A stretch of 64,000 nucleotides of DNA from NCBI RefSeq assembly GCF_027579695.1, contig NC_083571.1:31844943-31908942 (forward strand), given 5' to 3'. Under the pieces are notes generated by a model that had not been told where the DNA came from, did not search any database, and saw only the letters and a program-made list of their open reading frames with translations. Origin of the DNA: Neoarius graeffei. Taxonomy: Eukaryota > Chordata > Actinopteri > Siluriformes > Ariidae. Shown here in pieces: positions 1 to 10,692 of this stretch. A program made the position numbers and the translations under genes. Within the stretch, counting starts at the first letter, position 1, and each line of letters begins with the position of its first letter.

Positions 1-51
1 AGGACTGTATATAAAATACATGAAAATCAGGTGGCTGGTCTGTTACTTATA

Positions 52-1655
52 CAACCCCAATTCCAAAAAAGTTGGGACAAAGTACAAATTGTAAATAAAA
101 ATGGAATGCAATCATGTGGAAGTTTCAAAATTCCATATTTTATTCAGAATAGAACATAGATGACATATCAAATGTTTAAACTGAGAAAATGTATCATTTA
201 AAGAGAAAAATTAGGTGATTTTAAATTTCATGACAACAACACATCTCAAAAAAGTTGGGACAAGGCCATGTTTACCACTGTGAGACATCCCCTTTTCTCT
301 TTACAACAGTCTGTAAACGTCTGGGGACTGAGGAGACAAGTTGCTCAAGTTTAGGGATAGGAATGTTAACCCATTCTTGTCTAATGTAGGATTCTAGTTG
401 CTCAACTGTCTTAGGTCTTTTTTGTCGTATCTTCCGTTTTATGATGCGCCAAATGTTTTCTATGGGTGAAAGATCTGGACTGCAGGCTGGCCAGTTCAGT
501 ACCCGGACCCTTCTTCTACGCAGCCATGATGCTGTAATTGATGCAGTATGTGGTTTGGCATTGTCATGTTGGAAAATGCAAGGTCTTTCCTGAAAGAGAC
601 GTCATCTGGATGGGAGCATATGTTCCTCTAGAACCTGGATATACCTTTCAGCATTGATGGTGTCTTTCCAGATGTGTAAGCTGCCCATGCCACACGCACT
701 AATGCAACCCCATACCATCAGAGATGCAGGCTTCTGAACTGAGCGCTGATAACAACTTGGGTCATCCTTCTCCTCTTTAGTCCGAATGACACAGCATCCC
801 TGATTTCCATAAAGAACTTCAAATTTTGATTCGTCTAACCACAGAACAGTTTTCCACTTTGCCACAGTCCATTTTAAATGAGCCTTGGCCCAGAGAAGAC
901 GTCTGCGCTTCTGGATCATGTTTAGATACGGCTTCTTCTTTGAACTATAGAGTTTTAGCTGGCAACTGCAGATGGCACGGTGAATTGTGTTCACAGATAA
1001 TGTTCTCTGGAAATATTCCTGAGCCCATTTTGTGATTTCCAATACAGAAGCATGCCTGTATGTGATGCAGTGCTGTCTAAGGGCCCGAAGATCACGGGCA
1101 CCCAGTATGGTTTTCCAGCCTTGACCCTTACGCACAGAGATTCTTCCAGATTCTCTGAATCTTTTGATGATATTATGCACTGTAGATGATGATATGTTCA
1201 AACTCTTTGCAATTTTACACTGTCGAACTCCGTTCTGATATTGCTCCACTATTTGTCGGCGCAGAATTAGGGGGATTGGTGATCCTCTTCCTATCTTTAC
1301 TTCTGAGAGCCGCTGCCACTCCAAGATGCTCTTTTTATACCCAGTCATGTTAATGACCTATTGCCAATTGACCTAATGAGTTGCAATTTGGTCCTCCTGC
1401 TGTTCCTTTTTTGTACCTTTAACTTTTCCAGCCTCTTATTGCCCCGTCCCAACTTTTTTGAGATGTGTTGCTGTCATAAAATTTCAAATGAGCCAATATT
1501 TGGCATGAAATTTCAAAATGTCTCACTTTCGACATTTGATATGTTGTCTATGTTCTATTGTGAATACAATATCAGTTTTTGAGATTTGTAAATTATTGCA
1601 TTCCGTTTTTATTTACAATTTATACTTTGTCCCAACTTTTTGGGAATCGGGGTTG
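52..1655 (-). mobile_element. Tc1/mariner transposon, family A, copy A1
   Basis: A 1.6-kb DNA transposon bounded by inverted ends (CAACCCCAATTCCAAAAAAG at the left, its inverse near 1620-1655) and flanked by TA at 50-51 and 1656-1657, the Tc1/mariner target duplication. The terminal repeats are about 200 bp. The single gene lies on the minus strand. Three more copies of this family occur in the window (10693, 38320 and 47251). It is full length, but its transposase has one stop codon. Confidence 0.95.
272..1348 (-). pseudogene. Tc1 transposase, family A, one nonsense codon (copy A1)
   Basis: Cut-and-paste transposase of about 358 codons, acting in the nucleus on the element's own inverted ends. 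It begins [14 protein letters not shown] at 1348; a helix-turn-helix region (residues about 20-70, with [18 protein letters not shown]) is followed by the DDE domain. The first catalytic Asp is in WLDESKF; the second Asp and the Glu lie beyond a premature TGA at 602-604, where copies A2 and A4 keep an Arg CGA codon. The change is a CpG-type C-to-T. The frame length (1077 bp) equals that of A2, so there is no net frameshift. WLDES replaces the usual WSDES. Not functional as it stands. Confidence 0.9.
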
Positions 1656-1657
1656 TA

Positions 1658-1988
1658 TTATTCGTAAGTGTGTGTATGTTAAAAGTCGTATAAATACGTT
1701 TTGTTAAAGTAAATAAGTCAGTAACTCAATAACATCAGTGATGTGATGTATCAAACGTACGTTCAGCAAACTGTGATCTAATAAGATATGTTTTGATATG
1801 GTATAGCAGAATATATGCTCTTTTTGTCAATTTGTTTTTTTTTAATCCAATGTTTATTTACTGTTACACTGAACATGCAAAGAAGTCATTCTTTTTGAAA
1901 ATGACCGTGTCGCCAAAATACCCAGTTATAAATCGCAGCTCTGGGTTCTCATACTGAACATTGTTTAGGTCCTGAAATGGCTGAAACA
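1658..1988. other. AT-rich spacer
   Basis: About 330 bp between Tc1 copies A1 and B1. I see no coding potential, inverted ends or tandem repeat here. Confidence 0.6.
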
Positions 1989-1990
1989 TA

Positions 1991-3628
1991 CAGTTAGGTC
2001 CATATATATTTGGACACTGACACAAATTTTGTTTTTTTACCTGTTTACTGAAACATATTCAAGTTGTAGTTATATAATGGACATGGACATAAAGTCCAGA
2101 CTTTCAGCTTTCATTTGAGGGTATCCACATTAAAATTGGATGAAGGGTTTAGGAGTTTCAGCTCCTTAACATGTGCCACCCTGTTTTTAAAGGGACCAAA
2201 AGTAATTGGACAATTGACTCAAAGGTTATTTCATGGGCGGGTGTGGGCAATTCCTTTGTTATGTCATTCTCAATTAAGCAGATAAAAGGCCTGGAGTTGA
2301 TTTGAGGTGTGGTGCTTGCATTTGGAAGATTTTGCTGTGAAGAAAACATGCGGTCAAAGGAGCTCTCCATGCAGGTGAAACAAGCCATCCTTAAGCTGCG
2401 AAAACAGAAAAAACCCATCCGAGAAATTGCTACAATATTAGGAGTGGCAAAATCTACAGTTTGGTACATCCTGAGAAAGAAAGAAAGCACTGGTGAACTC
2501 ATCAATGCAAAAAGACCTGGACGCCCACAGAAGACAACAGTGGTGGATGATCGCAGAATAATTTCCATGGTGAAGAGAAACCCCTTCACAACAGCCAACC
2601 AAGTGAACAACACTCTCCAGGAGGTAGGCGTATCAATATCCAAGTCTACCATAAAGAGAAGACTGCATGAAAGTAAATACAGAGGGTTCACTGCACAGTG
2701 CAAGCCACTCATAAGCCTCAAGAATAAAAAGGCTAGATTGGACTTTGCTATAAAACATCTAAAAAAGCCAGCACAGTTCTGGAAGAACATTCTTTGGACA
2801 GATGAAACCAAGATCAACCTCTACCAGAATGATGGAAAGAAAAAAGTATGGCAAAGGCGTGGTACAGCTCATGATCCAAAGCATACCACATCATCTGTAA
2901 AACACGACAGAGGCAGTGTGATGGCTTGGGCATGCATGGCTGCCAGTGGCACTGGGTCACTAGTGTTTATTGATGATGTGACACAGGACAGAAGCAGCCG
3001 GATGAATTCTGAGGTATTCAGAGACATACTGTGTGCTCAAATCCAGCCAAACTGATTGGTCGGCGTTTCATAATACAGATGGACAATGACCCAAAACATA
3101 AAGCCAAAGCAACCCAGGAGTTTATTAAAGCAAAGAAGTGGAATATTCTTGAATGGCCAAGTCAGTCCCCTGATCTCAACCCAATTGAGCATGCATTTCA
3201 CTTGTTAAAGACTAAACTTCAGACAGAAAGGCCCACAAACAGACAGCAACTGAAAACCGCTGCAGTAAAGGCCTGGCAGAGCATTAAAAAGGAGGAAACA
3301 CAGCGTCTGGTGATGTCCATGAGTTCAAGACTTCAGGCAGTCATTGCCAACAAAGGGTTTTCAACCAAGTATTAGAAATGAACATTTTATTTACAATTAT
3401 TTAATTTGTCCAATTACTTTTGAGCCCCTGAAATGAAGGGATTGTGTTTAAAAAATGCTTTAGTTCCTCACGTTTTTATGCAATCATTTTGTTCAACCCA
3501 CTGAATTAAAGCTGAAAGTCTGAACTTCAACTGCATCCCAATTGTTTTGTTCAAAATTCATTGTGGTAATGTACAGAACCAAAACTAGAAAAATGTTGTC
3601 TCTGTCCAAATATTTATGGACCTAAATG
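1991..3628 (+). mobile_element. Tc1/mariner transposon, family B, copy B1
   Basis: A 1.64-kb element with termini CAGTTAGGTCCATATATATT (left) and the inverse ending GGACCTAAATG (right), flanked by TA at 1989-1990 and 3629-3630. An inner inverted repeat (CAGACTTTCAGCTTTCA near 2096 and its inverse near 3510) gives the IR/DR-like arrangement of many fish Tc1 elements. It is a sister of the better preserved copy at 29086-30735. Confidence 0.95.
2348..3375 (+). pseudogene. Tc1 transposase, family B, frameshifted (copy B1)
   Basis: DD34E transposase related to the intact copy at 29445. The start MRSKELSMQVKQ at 2348 matches that copy. Reading stays open through the helix-turn-helix region, the GRPQKT hinge and the first catalytic Asp (WTDETKI), then breaks near 3045-3055. 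There a 10-bp piece present in B2 is missing and the frame shifts into a short stop. The second half (3031-3375) is open in another frame and holds QMDNDPKH and SPDLNPIE. Inactive through this single small deletion. Confidence 0.92.
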
Positions 3629-3630
3629 TA

Positions 3631-4120
3631 GCTAGTAAATACAGTAGCAAGCTACATTTTCCACATGTTGCTAGCTAGCTAGTTTTTAAACTCGATTGCC
3701 TGGAGCAGTTTTTTAATTTTCTGCAGTGATTGCAAGCTGGAGTTGCTACCATTTAGTTTCTCTGACTTTTTACGCTTCCGCTTTCATATTAAAAAAAAAA
3801 AAGTGTCATTAATAAGGTCTGGTATGTTCATCTGGTGAAGTTTCAGTTTACTCTTCAGGGAGTCTCTGTGACTCCTCTGAAATTAGTAACCAATAGTAAC
3901 CATGCAAAAATCCTATTTACATATTGTTTCCTCCTCCTACTTTGTATTGGACTAACTTACAAACCACGCCCACTTTTAGCATGCATCATCCTATTACGCA
4001 CATAAATTTAGTGCCAATTACTTGGTGTCTTTGTAAATCAGGACCTTATTGTCTAAAACTTCATCAGCTTTCTCAGCAGACATTTCTGCCTCAGGAATAA
4101 ATTCGGAAAGTTATTCATTG
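3631..4120. other. Spacer without recognisable features
   Basis: AT-rich sequence between Tc1 B1 and the TTAA element. No ORF or inverted-repeat structure that I can support. Confidence 0.5.
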
Positions 4121-5458
4121 TTAAAGGGGAACTGAAGTCATTTTTAAACTTGCTTTATTTCTTAATTAACATGTTATTCAATTACATTTTCGGTTTTATT
4201 AACCTTATATCATGACTCGTATTGGCGTATTATATTACACTTATCGGTTTTTAGCCATGTTGAATGTAGTTCGTACCGTATGGTCCACGGCAGGCGTCGC
4301 TTATCCGCGCGATCTTCACGAGACTTGTGCGAGACTTCAAACGTGAAGTGTCAGCGCTGCCATTTTGAAAACCGTTTATACAGCGGCCAGATCGCCATGT
4401 CATTCCAATTTTAGATTCATTTCGAGATTTGCCAGCTTCATCAGTGATGGAGATTATTCCATACGACTTCCAACCAACGTGGAGTAGAGAAGAGTTGGAA
4501 AGAAGGCAGGATAAGGACGAGTCCGTCGCGCTGGTATTTACGTCATTACTGTCGCACAATTAAAACGTGCCAGGTCAGGCAGCTGGTGGGTTTTCAAAAT
4601 AAACACATGCATGTATTTTTGTGATAAATAAATACATATTATACTGAGCGCATTTCCCACATAATCCTCACTAAGGTTTCGGACAGCGCTACAAAATGGC
4701 GTCTCCACTATATAGTGCCCTAAATAGAGAGTAGGGAGAGATTTCGGACACAGGGAAAACTTCCAGCTTGATTACATCAGCATTCGAAAGAGGGCGCGCG
4801 CGTCTTTTGACAACGTTGGCAGATGTCGGTCGCTTTGATTTCCGCTGTACGTTTTACTTCTGTCCTACCATGTCTCGCACAGGTCTCAGTAAATCTCGTT
4901 TATGGCCGTCGCTTTGACATATGGACTGATATGTTACAGAGCGTATTTCAAACACTCATAATGTGCTCTAGCAGCGACAAAATAGCTGCCAGAAATGCAT
5001 TCCTATAGTTAATCAAATGAGAAATAGAATTTTCTCATCTCATCTCATTATCTCTAGCCGCTTTATCCTGTTCTACAGGGTCGCAGGCAAGCTGGAGCCT
5101 ATCCCAGCTGACTACGGGCAAAAGGCGGGTACACCCTGGACAAGTCGCCAGGTCATCACAGGGCTGACACATAGACACAGACAACCATTCACACTCACAT
5201 TCACACCTACGGTCAATTTAGAGTCACCAGTTAACCTAACCTGCATGTCTTTGGACTGTGGGGGAAACCGGAGCACCCGGAGGAAACCCACGCGGACACG
5301 GGGAGAACATGCAAACTCCACACAGAAAGGCCCTCGCCAGCCACGGGGCTCGAACCCAGACCTTCTTGCTGTGAGGTGACAGCGCTAACCACTACACCAC
5401 CGTGCCACCAGAAATAGAATTTTGATAATAAAAAAATTTGCCTTCAGTTCTCCTTTAA
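4121..5458. mobile_element. TTAA-flanked non-autonomous DNA element, copy 1
   Basis: Both ends read TTAA followed by an inverted terminus: TTAAAGGGGAACTGAAG at the left, and the inverse of TTAAAGGAGAACTGAAG at the right. TTAA duplication is the hallmark of piggyBac-type (and Kolobok) transposons. A related, shorter copy lies at 27696-28382. No recognisable transposase is present; an antisense ORF at 4251-4559 matches no family I know. A SINE is inserted at 5034-5410. The superfamily assignment is an inference from TTAA alone. Confidence 0.75.
5034..5410 (-). repeat. tRNA-derived SINE (DANA/V-SINE type), copy a, full length
   Basis: Read on the minus strand, the repeat starts GGTGGCACGGTGGTGTAGTG, with A-box-like (TAGTGGTTAGCGC) and B-box-like (GGGTTCGAGCC) pol III signals. 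Next comes a conserved central block (GTTTGCATGTTCTCCCCGTG to CAGTCCAAAGACATGCAGG) that I recognise from the zebrafish DANA/V-SINE group. A LINE-like 3' part follows, with an ATGAG microsatellite tail. A 13-bp duplication GAAATAGAATTTT flanks it (5021-5033 and 5411-5423). The empty site survives in the TTAA copy at 28340. Antisense ORFs over it are not genes. Confidence 0.9.
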
Positions 5459-5614
5459 GTGAGTAATCTGGAGAGATTGTTTAATTAGTCAGCCAGCAAG
5501 TTTAAAACTTTCAGGTTGTAAAGGCCAGTTGGTGTTTTAGATAGAGAGATAGATTACTGAATAGATAGGTAGATGGATGTATTTTATTGGGTTTGGGTGC
5601 TACATTATATCAAG

Positions 5615-5615
<1 letters not shown>

Positions 5616-5662
<47 letters not shown>
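5616..5662. repeat. (TA)n microsatellite
   Basis: About 23 uninterrupted TA dinucleotides followed by a short ACAC run. Confidence 0.97.
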
Positions 5663-5667
<5 letters not shown>

Positions 5668-7984
5668 GTATTAACAAATCACACACAGTGCCAAAGACAT
5701 CAGCAATGATTTTAAGGTGTAAAAAATATAACAAGGAGAAAAATAAAGGCAACAACCCAGATGATGAGTATAGGATCAATGTATATGAATTAATTGAATT
5801 GAATTCCCACTCGTTCATTCATTCTGCGAAGCTGGAGGCACGTCCTGTTGGGAGGAGGCATCGTGGAGCCTGATGGCAGCTGGCAAAAGAGACTCCCTGA
5901 TTTATGGATGGCTGGCAGAGCTTCTACACAACCATGATTGCCCACTCAGTGAGGCTTGTTACAAAATATGCTCAATAATGTGGTACCAGGAAGCATTTCG
6001 GTACCTGACCAGTGCTAATGGTGCCTATAGTCGCCTGTACAGGAGCAGAAAGCAATGTCTATAACTACAGTTCTGAGTGAGATGTCAGCAGACTTTAAAG
6101 GAGATATGCAGAACCTTTATTTTTAAATACATTTCTGAGTGGATAGTATCTCCATCCTTGACTCTTGTATGCTGCATAAATGGGAATTTAAAAATATACA
6201 TTTTTGAGAGTTAAAATCGACCGCAAAGTTGGCGTTCGAGCTGCCCCGCTGAGCCAGCCAGCCCTGAGTGCGTGACGTCACAGCGGTAACCGGTTTTAAG
6301 GCCGAGGCCTTTTACAGTGTAGGTACAGTCCCTTTAGAAACTACATTTCCCATCAGCCCACTTCCGCGTTGACCTGCGTCACGCCGGGGCGGGATCACCA
6401 CCACATCCTCGCTAAAAGCATAAGACAAAGGGAAATGCTCCGCCCTTCCTCTTTCCGTCTCTGGACCGGTGGTCTTCAGACACAAAGCGACTGCTCGCTT
6501 CGCGGGCAAATCCGAAAACACCTCTTTCTTGCAAGATCCATCATTCAGCGCGATTTCTTTCTTACCCTTGGCCAAGGTAAACTCCAGAGTCGCACGATCT
6601 TTAAACTCAACCTGAGTTACAACCGGTTCATTCGTATTAGAAGTGACATCATGACTGCCGCCCAAACGCAGTTTTAATTTGTAATTAGGAGCGACCAGAA
6701 TTCCTCCTGATTGAAGCGCTGTGCACATTAATTTTAATCAGAGACTTTCCTTTCATCACGAACGACGCATCAGATCAAGAGAAGTTCTCTGTCCACGGAA
6801 TCGACTCACGGAATCGACTCACGTGCTCCACAACGGCGAGACTCAGAAGTTTTAGAACATCTCCCTAATCTTGCATATAAGCGAGATACTGGAAGTAAGA
6901 CTGTCAACATTTTGGGCATAAATAAAGATCAGTCTTAGGAATTTAGCTTTTATTGAAACAGTGTGAATTTAAACTCAGGAAAGTTCTGTTTACACTATTA
7001 GACACGCAGCGTGTCGAATTGAATTGTTCTGTTTTTAATCTCTCAATTAGATAGGCAGTGCATGCTTCTTTTTACTAATCTCCTTAACACACATTTTGAC
7101 CTTATCAAGATTTCAGGGGATTTGATAATGTTATAAGTAGGTAGAATTCCTTTGTCTCAAGGCAAACCACAAGGATTCACCTTCCCCCAACACCTCAGAT
7201 AACATTCCAAACTTTATAGCCCCCTCACCACACACACACCCTTGCTCTCCCTCTCACAGATAACATTCCAAACTTTATAGCCCCTCTCACACACACGCTC
7301 TTACACATCTACATACTCAAGTATATGACCATATTATCATATTTGTATACATCTGCTGACATTCTTTTTTTTATTTTATCTTTGTTATAATAAATTCATT
7401 TATTAAACAAACTGTGTTCTATTTGTGTGAACAATATCTGAAGTCCCCAATCTCTCAAAGAATTCAAAAAGGTGCAGATAAGTTATGTAATATGGTAAGT
7501 GATCAATAATAATTTGGAATATACCATAATTTAGCTGTTTGGTAATTTACTATTAAGCACCAGGGTTAATGGTATGATTTACTTTGAATGATTCACTGAT
7601 TCACTTTGAATGATTCACTGATTCGATTCACTTCAAACGATTCAAATGAGACTGATTCATTTTAACTATTAACCTTCAAATTTAATGAGACTGATTTAAT
7701 GAGATCACTTAATAATTACCAAATGCACCTACAACAGCTATAGACCAAAGTCATATAAATAAACATTTATGGTGAAAGTAAGAAATCCCGTTACCGACTT
7801 GCTCAACTAAGACTGATTTGACTTCATGGATTGTGGGTTGACTCTCATTAAAACAGGATAGGTGTTATAACTTATGCAACATACATGTACATGCATGCAT
7901 TTTCACTGATAAAACGTAAAAGGCGAATTAAATAATCAGATGAACTGAAACAATCACATTCTGAAGCAAATTAAATAATCTTAT
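5663..7984. other. Spacer; local 61-bp duplication and GATTCACT repeats
   Basis: No gene that I can support. A 61-bp tandem duplication starts at 7196 and 7257 (shared CAGATAACATTCCAAAC). Imperfect GATTCACTTTGAAT repeats lie at 7570-7650. A TTAAAGGAGATATGC start at about 6095 resembles the left end of a TTAA element, but I find no matching right end. ORFs at 6312-6728 (minus) and 6369-6677 (plus) overlap each other and resemble nothing known. Confidence 0.5.
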
Positions 7985-7991
7985 ACCAGTA

Positions 7992-9065
7992 AAGGCCCGG
8001 TCCCACTGGCCGATGGACACAAAACGTATGCAAAAAGGACACAGCGGACGAGCAAAATTTCGGGGGTGGCTCTATCCGTTTTCATCCGCTCCAGAAATGG
8101 ACAAAATTGGCGAAAATTTGCGAAAACTGAACGGAAAAGAACGGACGTGGGTAGTATATAGCGGGGATGTTAAACGCATGTTCATAGGAAGCCTAGCGGA
8201 TGAAAGCGGATGGAAGTGGATGACAGCTCCGAAGGGGTTACCGGTGATAACTGAGAAGCGGACGCATAGCAGAAAGAGCGGATGCATAGCGGATGAAGGG
8301 GATGCATCACGTACGCCTAACGGAAACAAAGGGAATGTTGCGCGGATGTATATCGGATGCAGACCGTTCACTGCGCATGCGGGGGGTATGAATTGCGTCT
8401 GCTCCGCGGATATAAAGGGATGCAGCATGCACGCCGTCAGCATAAAGCGGAAAGACGTGCTGGCGGCTACATCGATACATCTCTACTACTAGATGATTTT
8501 CTCCCCCTTTTTATACAAAATATCGATTGTCCGCTAGGTGTCCTTCTACATACTCTAGACATACTCCAGACATCCTAAATATACGAGATACATCCCAGAT
8601 ATAAACGCTTTGTCCGTTTTGAATACTTTATATACGAGATGCATACGCTTACATCCTTTCTATTTCCGTGCTACTAACGATGAATAGACGTTTCATGTAC
8701 CTTATCTTTCCTCCCTCTTTCCGTTTTCAGCTGCAGCGGATGTGAGTTGCGAGGATGCCCAGAGGATGCAGAGAGGATACAGCAGACGTTTAATGGATGA
8801 TAACGGACATAGAACGTTTGTTGCTCGTATATGTCGTGGATTTACATCGTACACGGCGGAAAGTTCATCCGTTCTAAAAGTTTTGTGCAGCTCAAAACTT
8901 TTTGCGCGGATGAAATCACAGTGGACGGATGCTCGATGGATAGAGCGTATGAAGCATGTATGCAATGAGTACACAACGGATGCATAGCGTTTTCCAACGG
9001 ATGGCAAAGATTTTTTTACGTTTTACATCCTCTTTGCATCCGTAAGTGCAGTGGGACCGGGCCTT
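7992..9065. mobile_element. Non-autonomous inverted-repeat element rich in CGGATG motifs
   Basis: Ends are perfect inverted repeats: AAGGCCCGGTCCCACTG at 7992 and CAGTGGGACCGGGCCTT ending at 9065. The interior carries dozens of CGGATG/CATCCG hexamers on both strands, densest in 8150-8400 and 8740-9050, so both halves look like long imperfect inverted repeats. The open frame at 8013-8492 follows from these repeats (recurring DG/DE/AD residues) and is not a gene. The target duplication is not clear, so I do not assign a superfamily. Confidence 0.8.
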
Positions 9066-9580
9066 AACTTAAACACACAATACAAGTTACATGTATTAAT
9101 CTAACTGCAGGTAAACAACATGTTGTTTTTGTTGTTTTGTATCCAAATGAGAGTCGGCGCTTACCCGTCTGTGTTCTCGCTTCTTGAAGGCCGATCTTGT
9201 GGCCGATTGTTTTGAAACAATCTGACTTTCAGTTGTTTGTTCAGTTCTCCGTTCATTCACTTCTTCCACGTACCGTGAGGGCGAGATGGCAGCAATATCC
9301 AGTTTAGAAATCAGACAGCTGCTCCACTCTTTCTCTCCATACCGTGTACTCCGCCATTACTGCTCGGCTCAGGCAATTACTAAAACCCAGGACGGAACGG
9401 GACGTCAACGGTTTTAGCAACAACCGTGGGGAGGTCACTGCCTGATCGATATGTCCCGTCCTGTTCCGTGTTTTACCAACAATCCTCGGCTCACTCCAGG
9501 AGGACTGGTGCAACTGAACTTACTTTCCTTTAAAATAAATGAATAAATAAATAAAACAAATACTTTCATTTTCTTGTAGT
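9066..9580. other. Spacer beside THAP fragment
   Basis: GC-moderate sequence with inverted similarity around ACGGGACGTCAACGG (9395) and CGATATGTCCCGTCC (9447). No supported gene; the ORF at 9304-9513 is unrecognised. Confidence 0.4.
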
Positions 9581-9829
9581 TTATTTAATTGTTGATACTG
9601 CACCCTCTTTCAGTACGGGCTTATAGCCAACGCTCCTCAACAGATCAGAGGTCTCGTACGAGTCTTCAGTAAAATGTGCAGAGCAGAGGAGAGACCACTT
9701 CATAGGCGCCCAATGTGCCCGTGAACTTCTCGCAAAATGCATCCAAATCTTTGCAGTTTGAACATTCTTGGGCCGTGAATGCAACATAAATCCACCTTCT
9801 GTCGTGTTGCTGGCACATCTACGTGGCAT
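9581..9829 (-). pseudogene. THAP-type zinc finger fragment
   Basis: An 82-residue frame starting MPRRCASN. THAP domains are C2CH DNA-binding modules found in host regulators and in P-element-like transposases. Visible hallmarks are the MPxxC start (Cys5), HSRPKN (residues 17-22), the Trp positions 29 and 40, the CSAHF block (Cys49, His52) and a C-terminal VLKEGAVSTI in place of AVPTI. The second zinc Cys expected near residues 8-10 is absent (Thr-Thr-Glu), and Pro of AVPTI is Ser, so zinc binding is doubtful. A stop follows at once and I see no partner exon. It may be a decayed first exon of a THAP gene or transposon. Confidence 0.6.
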
Positions 9830-10411
9830 GACAATAAATTAGCTCAAAATGGAGGCTCAGAGCTGCAGTCAGCTCTGTGTTTTAGTATAGCGGAAATGGC
9901 GATGAGACCGATAGACTTCCTGCTGTGACGTTACGGACATCAAGGTCATTCACTCAGACCGCTACCTATATGAATCACTTTAATCATAAAAATTACTATA
10001 TTAGATTTACTGTTAACGCTTGAAAATATTCCTGTGCCATTCTTGAGGTCTCAAGGCATTTATAAACAAAAGTGAGGCCATGGCTCTGCGTATCTGCTTT
10101 AAGGTCAGTACTCCATGGGTAATAACAAAGCATAACTAGGGAAGTGGAGGGAACTGGTGGGATTGGGAGCACATGGGGGGTAAATGGTTGTGTATCTGCA
10201 GTCAATCCTACACTGCTGCATGACGACAAAATGACAGATTGTAAGCAATGTTTGGATTTGGCGTAGCTTGAAGTCGATTTTGTTTTGTGTTTGATTTGTA
10301 TGTCGGCTTTTTTGTTGCAGTGCTGTCAGCATTCGTGTTTGTCACGAGCAGACAGGAATAGTGTGTATTCTTTAATTATTAAGCAAGTGAAGTGCACTAG
10401 GAAGGTATAAG
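9830..10411. other. Spacer without recognisable features
   Basis: Between the THAP fragment and CT-rich microsatellites. Overlapping antisense ORFs at 9996-10332 show no family resemblance. Confidence 0.5.
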
Positions 10412-10657
10412 TCTCTCTCTCTCTCTCTCTCTCTCTGACTAACTATTTGAATCCCCAGTAGGAGAAATATTGTTTTTTTCCAGCTGGTCAGCAGCTTTTG
10501 TGCTTCACATGAATTTAGAAAGGTTGAGCATGGAAAAAGGAAACTCATCTCTCTCTCTCTCTCTCTCTCTCTCCCCTTCACTCTCTCACAGTCCAGATTA
10601 TGATCCAGACCAGAAAAAGCAAGTGATAATGGTTTTGATAGAGAGAGAGAGAGAGAG
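10412..10657. repeat. Cluster of CT/GA microsatellites
   Basis: Three runs: (CT)n at 10412-10436, (CT)n at 10548-10573 and (GA)n at 10640-10657. They create the Glu-Arg and Ser-Leu rich ORFs seen on both strands. Confidence 0.95.
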
Positions 10658-10692
10658 TAAGGATGGTGTTATCAGATTAATAATCATACATA

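Noticed and set aside
2158..2817. Minus-strand ORF of 219 codons, repeated at 29255-29914
   Set aside because: It is antisense to the Tc1 family-B transposase and conserved only because the transposase is.
4251..4559. Minus ORF of 102 codons in the TTAA element
   Set aside because: Not preserved in the sister copy at 27696, where the segment is deleted or changed.
6312..6728. ORF of 138 codons (minus) with an opposing plus frame
   Set aside because: No recognisable domain; the opposite strand is equally open, so coding cannot be argued.
8013..8492. Plus-strand ORF of 159 codons
   Set aside because: It lies wholly inside the CGGATG-rich inverted-repeat element; an equal antisense frame exists and there is no family resemblance.
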